A stretch of DNA of 64,000 nucleotides, taken from contig NZ_BAYA01000010.1 in the NCBI RefSeq assembly GCF_000685015.1, positions 268,511-332,510 of the forward strand. Direction: 5' to 3'. Positions 1-9,092 of the stretch are shown piece after piece (within the stretch, counting starts at the first letter, position 1; every line of letters starts with the position of its first letter). The notes beneath the pieces were generated by a model that saw nothing but the letters and a program-made list of their open reading frames with translations, ran no database searches and was not told the origin of the DNA. Origin of the DNA: Paraburkholderia bannensis NBRC 103871 (lineage in GTDB: Bacteria > Pseudomonadota > Gammaproteobacteria > Burkholderiales > Burkholderiaceae). A program made the translations under genes and the position numbers.

Positions 1-111
1 CCGTCACGCCCGCAGGATAGGAATGGAGCCAGGGTTTGTTCATGATGTCGTTCGAGAAAGCCAAATGAGTTTTTGAATCGCGCGCGTTTCGCGCAATGCA
101 TCGCGTGTTCT

Positions 112-2028
112 TTAAGGCTGCATGCCGCGCAGGCGCATGACGATTTCCTGAAGCCGTTGCGGCGAGGCATCGGCGGGTGCCAGCGGCTCGCCTACTGCCA
201 GCGTGAGACGGCTCATTGCCCCCAGACGCAGCGGACGCGGCATGCTAGCCCGCTCGTCGCGCGAAAACACACTGCCCCACAAGCCCCGCAGCGCCATCGG
301 CACGACCGGTGCTGGCACACGACGCAGGATCTCTGTTACGCCATGGCGAAACGTATTCATCTCGCCGTTGCGCGTGAGTTTGCCCTCGGGAAAGATGCAC
401 ACCAGCTCGCCTTCCGTGAGCGCCTGCGCACAGCGCGCATAGGCTTGATCGAGCAACGCGGCATCTTCGTGTGCGGGGGCAATCGGAATCGCCTTCACGT
501 GGCGAAACAACCAGCCCGCCAGGCGCGAGCGAAAAATGCGGTGATCCATCACGAAGCGAATCGGGCGCGGGCTTTCGGCCATGATCACGATGGCGTCGAC
601 AAAACTGACGTGATTGCAGACGAGCACCGCAGCGCCTTCATGCGGAATGCGTTGCGTATCGACGAGATTGACGCGATAAAACGTATGCACGAGCACCCAT
701 GCGATAAAGCGCAGCATGAATTCCGGCACAAGCGAGTAAATGTACACGGCAATGGCGATATTCAACAGCCCCGTAATAAGGAAAAGGCCCGGAATATGCA
801 TACCGACTGCGCCAAGCGCCACGCCCATCAGCGCCGATGCAATCATGAATAACGCATTGAGAATATTGTTTGCCGCGATGATGCGGGCGCGGTGCGTCGG
901 CTTGCTGCGGCTTTGAATCAGCGCATAGAGCGGCACGCTATAGAAGCCGCCAAACATCGCGAGCAGGAACAGGTCGGCCAGCACGCGCCAGTGGATCGCC
1001 GCCCCCATGAATTCGCCCACCGATTGCAGATGCGTGTGTGCGGGCAGTGCATGGCTCGCGAAAAACAGGTCGATGGCGAACACACTCATGCCGATGGAGC
1101 CAAGCGGCACGAGGCCGATTTCGATGCGTCCGCGCGAAAGACGTTCGCACAGCAGCGAACCGATGCCAATGCCTGCGGAAAAGGTGGCAAGCAGCACGGT
1201 CACGACATCGGGATTCGCACTGAGCACGTCTTTCGCGAAACCGAAGAATGACGAGAGGAACGTAGCGCCTACAAACCAGAGCCACGAAATGCCAAGCAGC
1301 CCCAGAAACACGGTGCGATCTTCGCGCGCGATCTTGAGATTGCGCCACGTTTCGCCAATTGGATTCCAGTTGATGCGCAGATCGGGCTGAGGCGCGGGAG
1401 AAGACGGCACACGCGAGGACACAAGGCGCCCCAGCAGCGCGAGCGCCACGCACAGGCCCGCCAGCAGCATCGCGCCATGCGCGCCAGCGGCGGCAGCCGC
1501 GCCGCCTGCCACAGTGCCCGCGAGGATGGCCACGAACGTGCCCATCTCAACGAGGCCGTTGCCGCCCACGAGCTCCGCGTCCGAGAGATGTTGCGGCAAA
1601 TACGCGTATTTCACCGGCCCAAACAGCGTCGAATGCACGCCCATGAGGAACGTGCAGAGATAGAGCAGCGGCGCGCTATGCAGCAGGAATCCCGCACCGC
1701 CAACCAGCATCGCGACAATTTCAAAGCTCTTCACGAAGCGCGTGAGCGCAGCCTTGTCGAAGCGGTCGGCAAACTGGCCCGCCGTCGCCGAAAACAGCAC
1801 GAAAGGCAGCACGAACAGCGCTGGAATGACAAATGCAGCCGTCTTTGCATCGACGCCCGCGAAGCTCGACGCCTCGTAGGTCACGAGCGACGTGAAGCCA
1901 ATCTTGAAGGCGTTGTCATTGAGCGCACCGAGGAACTGCGTCCAGAAGAACGGCGCGAAACGGCGCTCGCGCAACAGGGCGAACTGCGAGGGTTCGTCAC
2001 GGCTTTCGCGGCTTGCGGTAGAGGTCAT
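112..2028 (-). CDS. MFS flippase (LplT-like) fused to PlsC-type acyltransferase
   Basis: Predicted 638-residue inner-membrane protein. The first ~410 residues are a major facilitator domain opening with the LplT-like stretch FFWTQFLGALNDNAFKIG. The C-terminal ~200 residues are a glycerophospholipid acyltransferase with the HX4D box (NHVSFVD) and the FPEGKLTRNG motif. In the LplT/Aas system the transporter flips lysophospholipid inward and the acyltransferase re-acylates it; this fusion lacks the Aas AMP-binding domain, so the acyl donor may be acyl-ACP or acyl-CoA (inference). The start at 2028 is chosen because the family N-terminus begins just after it; an in-frame start at 2178 would add 50 residues without family character and overlap the divergent gene. 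Likely role: membrane phospholipid remodelling. Confidence 0.85.
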   Translation of the reverse strand: MTSTASRESRDEPSQFALLRERRFAPFFWTQFLGALNDNAFKIGFTSLVTYEASSFAGVDAKTAAFVIPALFVLPFVLFSATAGQFADRFDKAALTRFVKSFEIVAMLVGGAGFLLHSAPLLYLCTFLMGVHSTLFGPVKYAYLPQHLSDAELVGGNGLVEMGTFVAILAGTVAGGAAAAAGAHGAMLLAGLCVALALLGRLVSSRVPSSPAPQPDLRINWNPIGETWRNLKIAREDRTVFLGLLGISWLWFVGATFLSSFFGFAKDVLSANPDVVTVLLATFSAGIGIGSLLCERLSRGRIEIGLVPLGSIGMSVFAIDLFFASHALPAHTHLQSVGEFMGAAIHWRVLADLFLLAMFGGFYSVPLYALIQSRSKPTHRARIIAANNILNALFMIASALMGVALGAVGMHIPGLFLITGLLNIAIAVYIYSLVPEFMLRFIAWVLVHTFYRVNLVDTQRIPHEGAAVLVCNHVSFVDAIVIMAESPRPIRFVMDHRIFRSRLAGWLFRHVKAIPIAPAHEDAALLDQAYARCAQALTEGELVCIFPEGKLTRNGEMNTFRHGVTEILRRVPAPVVPMALRGLWGSVFSRDERASMPRPLRLGAMSRLTLAVGEPLAPADASPQRLQEIVMRLRGMQP

Positions 2029-2207
2029 GGGAGGCTCGTGAGTTTGCGCAATGATCGGTCGGAGGGCGCGCTGTGCAGCTTGCCATCGAATGTCGCGCCC
2101 GGCGTGAAGACAGGAGCAAGTATGCCGACGAGGATCAAATAGAACGCAAACTCGTGCTAGAGTCACCTTTACTGTCACCTAAAGTATCATTTTTCAATAC
2201 TTTTTTG

Positions 2208-2951
2208 ATGAGCCAAACCGCCCAACTGGTCGAAACGCTGAAGCGGCAACTGCGCGCGCGACGCCTCACTTATCGCGACGTGGCGCAAGCCCTGCGCGTT
2301 TCCGAGCCCAGCGTGAAGCGGCTATTTTCGAAGGGGCGCTTCACGCTCGACCGGCTCGAAGAGATCTGCGGACTGCTGGGCTTCACGCTCGCCGAACTGG
2401 TGCAGGAAGCCGCGGCAACGGTGCCGCCATTGCGCATCCTCACGCAGGCGCAGGAAGCGCAGCTCGTCTCGAACGAGCGACTGCTGCTGGTGACGGTCTG
2501 CGCACTCAATCACTGGACGCTCGACGATATCGTCGCGACCTATCGCATCACGCGCGCGCAATGTCTCACGCTGCTGCTTGGCCTCGATCGTATGGGCCTG
2601 ATTGCGCTGCTGCCCGGCGACCGCATACGGTTGCTGGTGGCGCGCGACTTCGACTGGATTCCGGGCGGGCCGATCCGGCAATACTTCAAGGCGCGCGGAC
2701 TGGGGGACTTTCTGGAGGGGAGTTTCGCGGGCGCGGGCGAGTCGCTTGAGTTCACGCAAGGCATGCTGACCGAAGCGGCGCGCGCAGAGTTATCGGTGGA
2801 GTTGCGGCGCTTGCGCAGCAAATTCGCGGCCTTGCATGATGAGTCGGCAACGGCGCCGCTGACGCATCGGCGCGGGACGGGTTTGCTGATCGGCACGCGG
2901 GAATGGGAACCGCGTATGTTTGCCGAATTAAGGCGCGAGGTGGCGTCATGA
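2208..2951 (+). CDS. XRE-family transcriptional regulator
   Basis: A 247-residue cytoplasmic DNA-binding protein. Residues ~8-60 form an XRE helix-turn-helix (YRDVAQALRVSEPSVKRLF). The rest is an all-alpha/beta region without recognised catalytic motifs, probably a ligand or oligomerisation domain. It is divergently transcribed from the LplT/PlsC fusion, with 179 bp between start codons, so it may control that gene and itself (inference). The ATG at 2208 is preferred over the in-frame one at 2073 because the conserved HTH starts right after it and the longer form would run into the divergent promoter region. Confidence 0.75.
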   Translation: MSQTAQLVETLKRQLRARRLTYRDVAQALRVSEPSVKRLFSKGRFTLDRLEEICGLLGFTLAELVQEAAATVPPLRILTQAQEAQLVSNERLLLVTVCALNHWTLDDIVATYRITRAQCLTLLLGLDRMGLIALLPGDRIRLLVARDFDWIPGGPIRQYFKARGLGDFLEGSFAGAGESLEFTQGMLTEAARAELSVELRRLRSKFAALHDESATAPLTHRRGTGLLIGTREWEPRMFAELRREVAS

Positions 2952-3023
2952 GCGGTTCGGAAAGGCCATCCGGGGCATGGATGGTCGCTTCGCCTAGCTT
3001 CGCTTCGCTCGATCGAGTGAGAC

Positions 3024-3554
3024 TCAGCCGTCTACAGGATTAGCCGGCGTATCCAGCACCAGCTGATAAAACGCCAGGTCGAGCCAGCGGCCAAACTTGA
3101 AGCCCACTTCCGGCAGCGTGCCGACGAGCTTGAAACCCAGTCGCTCGTGCAACGCGATGCTGCCCGCGTTGGTCGCATCGATGCCGCCCATCAGCACATG
3201 CACGTCGTTTTCGCGTGCGGCGGCAATGACCGCGTCCATGATCACGCGGCCAAGCCCGCGGCCGCGATGATCCTTGTGCACGTATACGGAGTGCTCAACC
3301 GTGTATTTGAAAGCCGGGAACGCGCGGAACGTGCCATAGCTGCCGAATGCCAGCAACGTGCCGTGTTCGTCTTCCACGCCGATCACCGGGAAATTTCCCG
3401 CGCGCTTGGCTTCGAACCACGCGGCCATCTTCTGCGCGTCGCGCGGCTTGTACTCGTACAGCGCGGTCGAGTTGACGATCGCGTCGTTGAAGATCTCCAG
3501 GATCGCATCGGCATGACGCTCGTGGGTGCATTGCACGATGATGGGATCGCTCAT
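3024..3554 (-). CDS. GNAT acetyltransferase, phosphinothricin/methionine-sulfoximine type
   Basis: A 176-residue acetyl-CoA-dependent N-acetyltransferase. It has the family pattern of an early EIFNDAIVNSTALYEY segment, the core VYVHKDHRGRGLG (acetyl-CoA pyrophosphate loop, Q/RxxGxG/A type), the IDATNAGSIALHERLGF segment and an FKFGRWLDL ending typical of Pat/YncA proteins. Members acetylate phosphinothricin, methionine sulfoximine or similar amino acids. Its ATG overlaps the stop of the upstream XRE/cupin gene by 4 nt (ATGA), implying a two-gene operon with translational coupling; the regulator may sense a related amine or amino acid (inference). Confidence 0.85.
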   Translation of the reverse strand: MSDPIIVQCTHERHADAILEIFNDAIVNSTALYEYKPRDAQKMAAWFEAKRAGNFPVIGVEDEHGTLLAFGSYGTFRAFPAFKYTVEHSVYVHKDHRGRGLGRVIMDAVIAAARENDVHVLMGGIDATNAGSIALHERLGFKLVGTLPEVGFKFGRWLDLAFYQLVLDTPANPVDG

Positions 3555-4141
3555 TTCGGTGTCCTTTGATTCGTGGATACGGTCGTCAACGCCAATGCGT
3601 AGCGCGCGGGCTTGCGGCCCGGGTTGTGAAAAACAATCTGCTGGTCGAGCACCATCGCGAGGCAATCGCCGGCTTTCAGGTGCCACGCCTTTTCGCCGAC
3701 GCTAATCGACATTTCGCCTTCCAGCACCCACACCTGCTGGTGCGTCGTTGCAAGGCGCGTCACGTTATCGAACGTGACGCTCTCGCCCGGCGGAAAGCTG
3801 ACTTCGACGAGTTCGAGCGGCGACGCAAAGCCCACCGGCGACACGTGGCGACGCCGATAACCCGTGGCGGGGTCAGTCCACGTCTGCTGATCCGCGCGGC
3901 GCGCGAGCGGCTGCTCCTGCGCGTCGCCGTCCGCTTCGTCAGTAAAAAGCGCGGGTAGGGTCACGCCCAGCGCGTCCGCCAGCTTGTTGAGCACGACGGC
4001 CGTGGGACTGATCTCCTGGCGCTCGATCAGCGAGATCGTCGAACGGCTGACGCCACTGGCTTCGGCCAGATCGTCCAGGGTGTGGCCGTGCGCCTTGCGC
4101 AGGTCGCGCACGCGTTTGGCGAGCAGGGCTTCGACATTCAT
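3551..4141 (-). CDS. XRE regulator with C-terminal cupin sensor
   Basis: A 196-residue protein. Residues 5-60 are an XRE HTH (TLDDLAEASGVSRSTISLIERQEISPT); residues ~110-190 are a cupin_2 barrel (FPPGESVTFDN, WVLEGEMSISVGEKAWHLKAGDCLAM). This architecture belongs to small-molecule-responsive repressors of the SutR/PuuR type. It overlaps the GNAT gene by 4 nt. A promoter-like sequence ends exactly 7 nt before the start codon, so the mRNA looks leaderless, and a perfect-ended dyad overlaps that promoter (separate entries), consistent with autorepression (inference). Confidence 0.87.
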   Translation of the reverse strand: MNVEALLAKRVRDLRKAHGHTLDDLAEASGVSRSTISLIERQEISPTAVVLNKLADALGVTLPALFTDEADGDAQEQPLARRADQQTWTDPATGYRRRHVSPVGFASPLELVEVSFPPGESVTFDNVTRLATTHQQVWVLEGEMSISVGEKAWHLKAGDCLAMVLDQQIVFHNPGRKPARYALALTTVSTNQRTPK

Positions 4142-4143
4142 GA

Positions 4144-4159
4144 ATCCAGTATAATGGAT
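4144..4159. promoter_or_regulatory. Candidate operator dyad upstream of XRE/cupin gene
   Basis: The 16-bp sequence ATCCAGTATAATGGAT has inverted arms ATCCA/TGGAT around a 6-bp centre. It begins 2 bp upstream of the start codon and covers the putative -10 box, the right place for autorepression. Seen directly; binding is inferred. Confidence 0.5.
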
Positions 4160-4175
4160 TTTTATTCTAGTGCAA
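4148..4175 (-). promoter_or_regulatory. Putative sigma70 promoter giving a leaderless transcript
   Basis: On the minus strand, TTGCAC (4175-4170) is separated by 16 bp from TATACT (4153-4148). Six bases then lead to the A of the start codon at 4141, so the expected +1 coincides with the ATG. No Shine-Dalgarno is possible in such a transcript. Confidence 0.45.
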
Positions 4176-4290
4176 TGGAAATTGTGCTGCCGAGCCAGTC
4201 CGTCTCGTGTCCGTATACCGATAGCTGGGTTTCAGGTGCGCAAGGCGGACACGCGTCGTCTGTTTCAGAACCGGCAACTGAAGCGGGTTC

Positions 4291-5340
4291 CTACCGCACA
4301 GCAGACGCAGGAAAGACCGTTTTCCAGTCCTGCTTCATGCTGACGATGTACCACCCGCGCCTGGGCGCTTCGTCCCAGGCCTTGTCCAGACTCATCGATC
4401 CGGGCTGCCGCCCATAGGCGAATTCGCGCGCGGCATCGTCGTGATTGAGCAGGAGTCCGAGCGAAGGCCCCGCGCCGCCTGTCGTGTATTCCAGCATTTC
4501 GCGATCGCCATCGGAGTTGCCAAAAGCGAGAATGGGCCGCCGGCCAATTGCGCGAAAAATGCCCAGCGGCTTGTTGGCGCCGTCGTTCCAGAAGTCGAGC
4601 CCCGGCTCGCGCACCAGCACCGCCTTGCCGTCTCGCATCTCGAACTTCAGCTTTTCTTCCGTTCCCACCACGTTTTCAGGCGCGACGCCATAGACTTTAT
4701 CGGCGAAGACACGCATGAATTCCGTGGTGCCGCCGGACACGATCCAGACCGTGAAGCCATTCGCGCGCAATATCTGGAGCAATTCCAGTTGCGGTTGATA
4801 AACGAGTTCCGTGTAGGGCCGATTCAGTTGAGGATGCTTCGCGCTGGCGAGCCAGTCGCGAATGGTTTCGTCATACTCTTCGGTCGTCATCCCGCTATTG
4901 GCGACTTCGAGCAATTGCAGCGTCGCCTTTTCGTTCTTCGCCAGCGTCGCCATGTCGTGCGCCATCAGCGCGCGGTAGATGGGATTACGCCGCCACTCCG
5001 GATGCTGCGGCGCGACCGCCTTGAGGCGGTCGATCATGAAGATCACCTGAAATGGCAGCGGCTGCTCGCTCCAGAGCGTGCCATCGTTGTCGAACACGGC
5101 AATGCGCGCTTCGGGCGGCACGTATTGCGCACTGCCTGTCTGCGTGACTTCGGCAATGAACTTGAGGATCGCCGCGCGGGCCGCGCTGTCTTGCCAGGAC
5201 GGCAACGCCGCAGCCACCGGCTCGCCGGCGGACACCGCATGAGCAACGGGCGGTGCGACCGGCGCGGGCGGCGGTTCATGGTGCGCGCAGGCGGATAAGG
5301 CGAGGCATGCGCAGGTGGCGACGCCAATCAGACGTCGCAT
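4291..5340 (-). CDS. HAD-superfamily phosphatase, predicted lipoprotein
   Basis: A 349-residue exported hydrolase. The N-terminus (MRRLIGVATCACLALSAC) is a lipoprotein signal ending in an LSAC lipobox, followed by a Pro/Ala linker. HAD motifs are present in order: VFDNDGTLW (nucleophile and acid/base Asp), IVSGGTTEF (motif II), a Lys in NKPLGI (motif III) and FGNSDGDREML (motif IV). This resembles periplasmic phosphoserine-phosphatase-like HAD proteins; the substrate is unknown. It lies 81 bp after the DUF1254 pair on the same strand and may be co-transcribed. In-frame starts also exist at 5382 (ATG) and 5397 (GTG); 5340 is chosen because it places the signal peptide at the N-terminus. Confidence 0.8.
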   Translation of the reverse strand: MRRLIGVATCACLALSACAHHEPPPAPVAPPVAHAVSAGEPVAAALPSWQDSAARAAILKFIAEVTQTGSAQYVPPEARIAVFDNDGTLWSEQPLPFQVIFMIDRLKAVAPQHPEWRRNPIYRALMAHDMATLAKNEKATLQLLEVANSGMTTEEYDETIRDWLASAKHPQLNRPYTELVYQPQLELLQILRANGFTVWIVSGGTTEFMRVFADKVYGVAPENVVGTEEKLKFEMRDGKAVLVREPGLDFWNDGANKPLGIFRAIGRRPILAFGNSDGDREMLEYTTGGAGPSLGLLLNHDDAAREFAYGRQPGSMSLDKAWDEAPRRGWYIVSMKQDWKTVFPASAVR

Positions 5341-5421
5341 GGCCAGACGACCGCCTGGAACAGAAAAGTGGTGAATAGGCATCGCGTTACGATCCACAGT
5401 CAGGCGGTTGAGCGGCTTAGA

Positions 5422-6834
5422 TCAGTTCGCCTGCACCAGCGGCGGCGCTTTCCACTTGCCCTGCAGCGCCTCGGGTTTCGGCAGATAAAGCCGCATGATC
5501 AGCGAAAACGGCCCTTTTGGCGCCGGCAACCAGTTGGACTCCTGATCCTTTCCCGGCGACTCGTTCTGGACGAGCAGCGTCAGTCCACCATCGGGATCAC
5601 GCTTGAATTGCGAAAGCATGGTCGAATTGAGCAGATAGCGGTTGATGGGATTCGCCACCAGCAAGCTCGACGGCTGCTCGTACAGGGTGATCGACCAGAA
5701 GGCATTCACGGGCGGCAACTGTCCTGGCGCGAAATGCAAGGTGTAGCGATGCACGCCATCCAGTTTCTGCCCCGTGCTGTCGACATAATAAGCCGGATAC
5801 AGGGCTTCTTCCCTCGAATTGCCGTAGATGCCCAGCACCGCGCCGGTCATGCGGTAGAGATAGTTATTCTTCAGGAAACTGCGCGTGCCGAACAGATCGC
5901 CCGATGTGATTTCGCCGCTGGCCACACGTTTCTGGAGCGCCGCGAAATCGGCCCATGCGTCCGTCATGCCCAGCTGCAGCGCCTCTTTTATTTCGGGCTT
6001 GAGGTGATCAGGATCGAAGGGCTTGTTGGCGGCCACGCCAATCTTCGCGAAGCGTGCGCGCACAGCGCGCTCCGACGGCTCTACTGGAGCGAATTGCAGC
6101 AGAAAATTCAGTTCGCGGAAAAAATCGAGCGAGGTCTTCTGCATCTCCGCCGAGAGCGGCATCATGAAATCGATCGGACGCGCCGGCGCCGGTGCAGGCT
6201 TTTTGAGGAACGCGGAAAGCGGCTGCACCAGGTACTGATTCTGGATGCGCTTGACGTTGTCGAGATCGTCGGGATTGAAGAGCTGGGTACGGAACTGCGC
6301 AGAAGCGAGGGACGTCTCGCAATGGATCACTTTGTCGATGCCCTTGGGCTTCGTGCCCTTCCAGCCCGGGCCGACGATCATATAACTGCCGCCCTGATTG
6401 CCCGTCGTGCGCGTGCCCAGATACGCAAAATTCTGGGTGTACAGGTCAATCAGTTGCAGACTCCAATAGCGGTCTTTTTCGATCTTCGGCACGGTGAACA
6501 CAATTGGCTCCGTGCGCAGGTCCAGGCCGATCCAGGAATAGGGTGTGTCGGAATTGGGCGTCTGGATGGCCTTGTCGTCGGGCGTGAAAACGCGCGGAAT
6601 ATTGAATAACTGGTTATAGGGCGCCTTGTATTCAGGATTCTTTGCGTCAACGAAATAAGAGTATTGAATGCGGTAATTGTCGACCATCGGGTAGCCGTAG
6701 AGATAAGCCTCTTTGGCGATCACGCGGGCTTGCGCCGGAGTGACGTCGATGGTCTGCGCGCGGCCTTCCGGCATACTCGCCAGTGCCGCCGTCACGCACG
6801 ACAGCAGCGCAAGCATCAGGCTCCGGATCTTCAT
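5422..6834 (-). CDS. DUF1254/DUF1214 exported protein
   Basis: A 470-residue protein with a Sec signal peptide (residues 1-~26, ending EGRAQ). A DUF1254 domain follows (AKEAYLYGYPMVDNYR, QTPNSDTPYSWIGLDLR), then a C-terminal DUF1214 domain (FAPGQLPPVNAFWSITLY, NRYLLNSTMLSQFKRDPDGG). The biochemical role of the family is not established. Its ATG overlaps the stop of the preceding DUF1254 gene by 4 nt (ATGA), so the two products are probably made in fixed ratio and may interact in the periplasm (inference). Confidence 0.85.
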   Translation of the reverse strand: MKIRSLMLALLSCVTAALASMPEGRAQTIDVTPAQARVIAKEAYLYGYPMVDNYRIQYSYFVDAKNPEYKAPYNQLFNIPRVFTPDDKAIQTPNSDTPYSWIGLDLRTEPIVFTVPKIEKDRYWSLQLIDLYTQNFAYLGTRTTGNQGGSYMIVGPGWKGTKPKGIDKVIHCETSLASAQFRTQLFNPDDLDNVKRIQNQYLVQPLSAFLKKPAPAPARPIDFMMPLSAEMQKTSLDFFRELNFLLQFAPVEPSERAVRARFAKIGVAANKPFDPDHLKPEIKEALQLGMTDAWADFAALQKRVASGEITSGDLFGTRSFLKNNYLYRMTGAVLGIYGNSREEALYPAYYVDSTGQKLDGVHRYTLHFAPGQLPPVNAFWSITLYEQPSSLLVANPINRYLLNSTMLSQFKRDPDGGLTLLVQNESPGKDQESNWLPAPKGPFSLIMRLYLPKPEALQGKWKAPPLVQAN

Positions 6835-7883
6835 TGCGCTGCCTCCTGTGCCTTGCAGGCCAGCGGATCCGGAAGCTTGTACTGACGCTTGACGACGGAT
6901 TCACCAGGGCGATAGATACGCATCAGGAAATTCCATCCCCCGGTTGTATCGAGCCGGTTGGGAACGTTGCCGCACTGCGCCTCGGAACCGAAGTGAGCGG
7001 TGACCGTGCCGTCGGGGTTAGGTTTCGCATTGATGCCGTTCAGGATGCTGTTGGCACTTTTCATGTAGCCGTCCGCGCCATACACCGTAATAGACCAGAA
7101 CGCTTTGTTGGGAGGAATCTTGTAGGTTGCGCAGTAACATTGATTGGCGGACTGGCCGCCGTTGTAATTGATGTAGACCGCGTCCTGGGTCGGAAACAGC
7201 CCCCAGGCGCCCGCTGCTGCGAGATGGCGAATACGCTCGTCGGCCTTGCCGCGCGGCGCCATCGAACCATCGGGATATTGCTTGAATTTCGCAAACTCGC
7301 GGTTATAGCGCTCAGTGAGCGCAGTCAGCGACTTCTGATCCCACTTGGGCTTGGGAAACGGGTCGGCGCTGCCTGCATTGATGACGAACTTGTCCTGCAG
7401 CGCGTTCACCAGCGCGATATCGGCGGGATCGTCTGGATGGAGAAGCTGGATGCGGATCGCGAGAAACAGATATTGGGTATCGCGTGGCAATTCATGGACG
7501 CCCGGTGTGTAAATAACGCCGGGGCTGTAGTGATCGTTGTCGATCATCAAAACTGAGAAATAGCGGCCCGGTGGCATTTCGGGCACGGTCAGCGTCGCGC
7601 CTTTTGAGGTATCCACAACGGCGCCGGAATAGAGCGTGTCCTTGTTCATGCGAACCACGGACTGCTTGTCCAGCGGGGTGACGCTTCGATAGTGATAGAA
7701 GCGGTTCACGCCGCCTGCGAGCGTGGCAATGTTGTAGAAAGTGCGGTCGGTTTCCGCTCGTATATAGGTCGAACGGGTCACCACTACGCCGTTTGGCCCG
7801 CTCGCGGCAACAGCCGGAGCCGTGAGCAGCGCAATGGAAAGTGCAAAGATTGCTCCTGGAAACATCCTTTTGAGAGATTTCAC
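6831..7883 (-). CDS. DUF1254/DUF1214 exported protein, shorter paralogue
   Basis: A 350-residue protein with a signal peptide (GAIFALSIALLTAPAVAA). The DUF1254-like part has VTRSTYIRAETDRTFYN and RMNKDTLYSGAVVD in place of the usual TPNxDTxY core; the DUF1214 ending has PPNKAFWSITVYGADGYM and NWNFLMRIYRPG-like segments. The start is a GTG at 7883 with a strong GAGGAG Shine-Dalgarno 5 nt away, preferred over the in-frame ATG at 7865. It is the first gene of a probable operon with the longer DUF1254 protein and the HAD lipoprotein. Divergence from the downstream paralogue suggests an old duplication with subunit specialisation (inference). Confidence 0.83.
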   Translation of the reverse strand: MKSLKRMFPGAIFALSIALLTAPAVAASGPNGVVVTRSTYIRAETDRTFYNIATLAGGVNRFYHYRSVTPLDKQSVVRMNKDTLYSGAVVDTSKGATLTVPEMPPGRYFSVLMIDNDHYSPGVIYTPGVHELPRDTQYLFLAIRIQLLHPDDPADIALVNALQDKFVINAGSADPFPKPKWDQKSLTALTERYNREFAKFKQYPDGSMAPRGKADERIRHLAAAGAWGLFPTQDAVYINYNGGQSANQCYCATYKIPPNKAFWSITVYGADGYMKSANSILNGINAKPNPDGTVTAHFGSEAQCGNVPNRLDTTGGWNFLMRIYRPGESVVKRQYKLPDPLACKAQEAAQ

Positions 7884-8460
7884 GGCAACTCCTCATTTTT
7901 CGCATGCGACCGGCGAGGGGTTTCATTAGATTATTGGTCGCATGACGAATCAATGTAGTTGCGCGACCAAACAGAGAGCGTAGCCAGCAATTTCCTTGCC
8001 CGAGGGAATTAGACAAGGGAATTGTTTTACAGCATGTTTGATAACTTAAAAAATCGGCCTCACCCGTTGCGCCCGACGGTCGGCATACGAGCAGATTTCC
8101 CAACCGCCCTTTTCATCGATCAAAGGCTGACGATATCACCGCTTTACGCAGAACCTGGCGTCGTGTGATCGTGCGGATTTTTTATGAATTTCCGAGATTA
8201 CCGGTTATCAGCCGATAGCGTACGAGCAATGAGCGGCTGTTTCGGGTCGCACTCCGCAGTTCGCCCGATGCCGTCCTGGTTTATGCGAAACCTATCGGAC
8301 GCCGCCCTTAGGACATTCGACCTCAGAAGCTAAAGCGTCGATAATCGGAGCGTCACGAAGGCCGAGTAGTCGTTAAGTCGTTATCCTGGCTGGTTTTCGG
8401 GGTGCGCACGGACACACGCCTAACCGGATCTTCGAACCCAATCAATTACCTATCCGTTCC
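7884..8460. other. Long intergenic region without a recognised gene
   Basis: 577 bp upstream of the DUF1254 operon. It must hold that operon's promoter (the RBS is at its left end), but no convincing -35/-10 pair could be chosen. No tRNA, repeat or conserved ORF was recognised. Confidence 0.4.
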
Positions 8461-8694
8461 GTGGACACATTTCTTTCGCTCGCAGCGCGCTTACTGAAGG
8501 CTATTTTCCCGGCCCTGTTTCTCGCCGGGATGGCTCGCCTCTCACTGAAACTCTTTTCGCTCGGTCGCTACCCTACGACCGCTCGCTGGTTACCGGGATG
8601 GGACGACATCGATGTGCTTCAGTTGATCGGCGCTGTTGAATGCCTACTGGCTCTTGCTGCGGCAGCCTGGCTGTTTAGTCATTTTGGGCGGTGA
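8461..8694 (+). CDS. Small hydrophobic protein, uncertain
   Basis: A 77-residue ORF opening with GTG. Two hydrophobic segments (about residues 8-30 and 52-73) would make a small two-pass inner-membrane protein. No family was recognised and no clear Shine-Dalgarno precedes the GTG. It stands alone in a gene-poor stretch between the DUF1254 operon and the LysE gene, so it could be a chance ORF; hydrophobicity and base composition are the only support. Confidence 0.3.
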   Translation: MDTFLSLAARLLKAIFPALFLAGMARLSLKLFSLGRYPTTARWLPGWDDIDVLQLIGAVECLLALAAAAWLFSHFGR

Positions 8695-8869
8695 TGTTCA
8701 GGGTTACGATGGCGTCATGCAGCGACGCGTCGGTACAGATCGAGTGCCGCAACTGACTCGATGCTGCATGGCTCATGCTAGACACATTAGGCGCTTGAAT
8801 CCATAGCCATTTTCGGTCATTCAATCTGCCTCAATATTCACGGCAAACGTCGGCGACAATATCCGCATA

Positions 8870-9025
8870 ATGAAACGGTTCGGATATTCGCTCCCGGACA
8901 TCAGGGCCAGCCTCGATGGTCAACTGGCCGGCGTGCCGCCACAGCTTCTGCAGCGGCAGATCAAGGTCGCGTTGAGCCGGTCGCATTCATGCCGTTGCAT
9001 AAGATACTTCGAGGCGCGATCGTGA
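8870..9025 (+). pseudogene. Possible MerR-type regulator remnant
   Basis: A 51-codon open stretch begins MKRFGYSLPDIRASLDG. The RFGYSLPDIRASL segment resembles the helix after the recognition helix in MerR-family regulators (the 'LGFSLxEIRxLL' pattern), but there is no N-terminal HTH and the tail loses similarity. It is read as a decayed fragment; identification is tentative and by eye. Confidence 0.3.
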
Positions 9026-9092
9026 GACGGAGTGCGGCCAGTTTGAGTCATTCGGCATCATGCGCCGGATCATCAACAATCGGCAGACACCA

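Noticed and set aside
2073..2207. Longer N-terminus for the XRE regulator
   Set aside because: The extra 45 residues run into the divergent promoter region and lack any family similarity.
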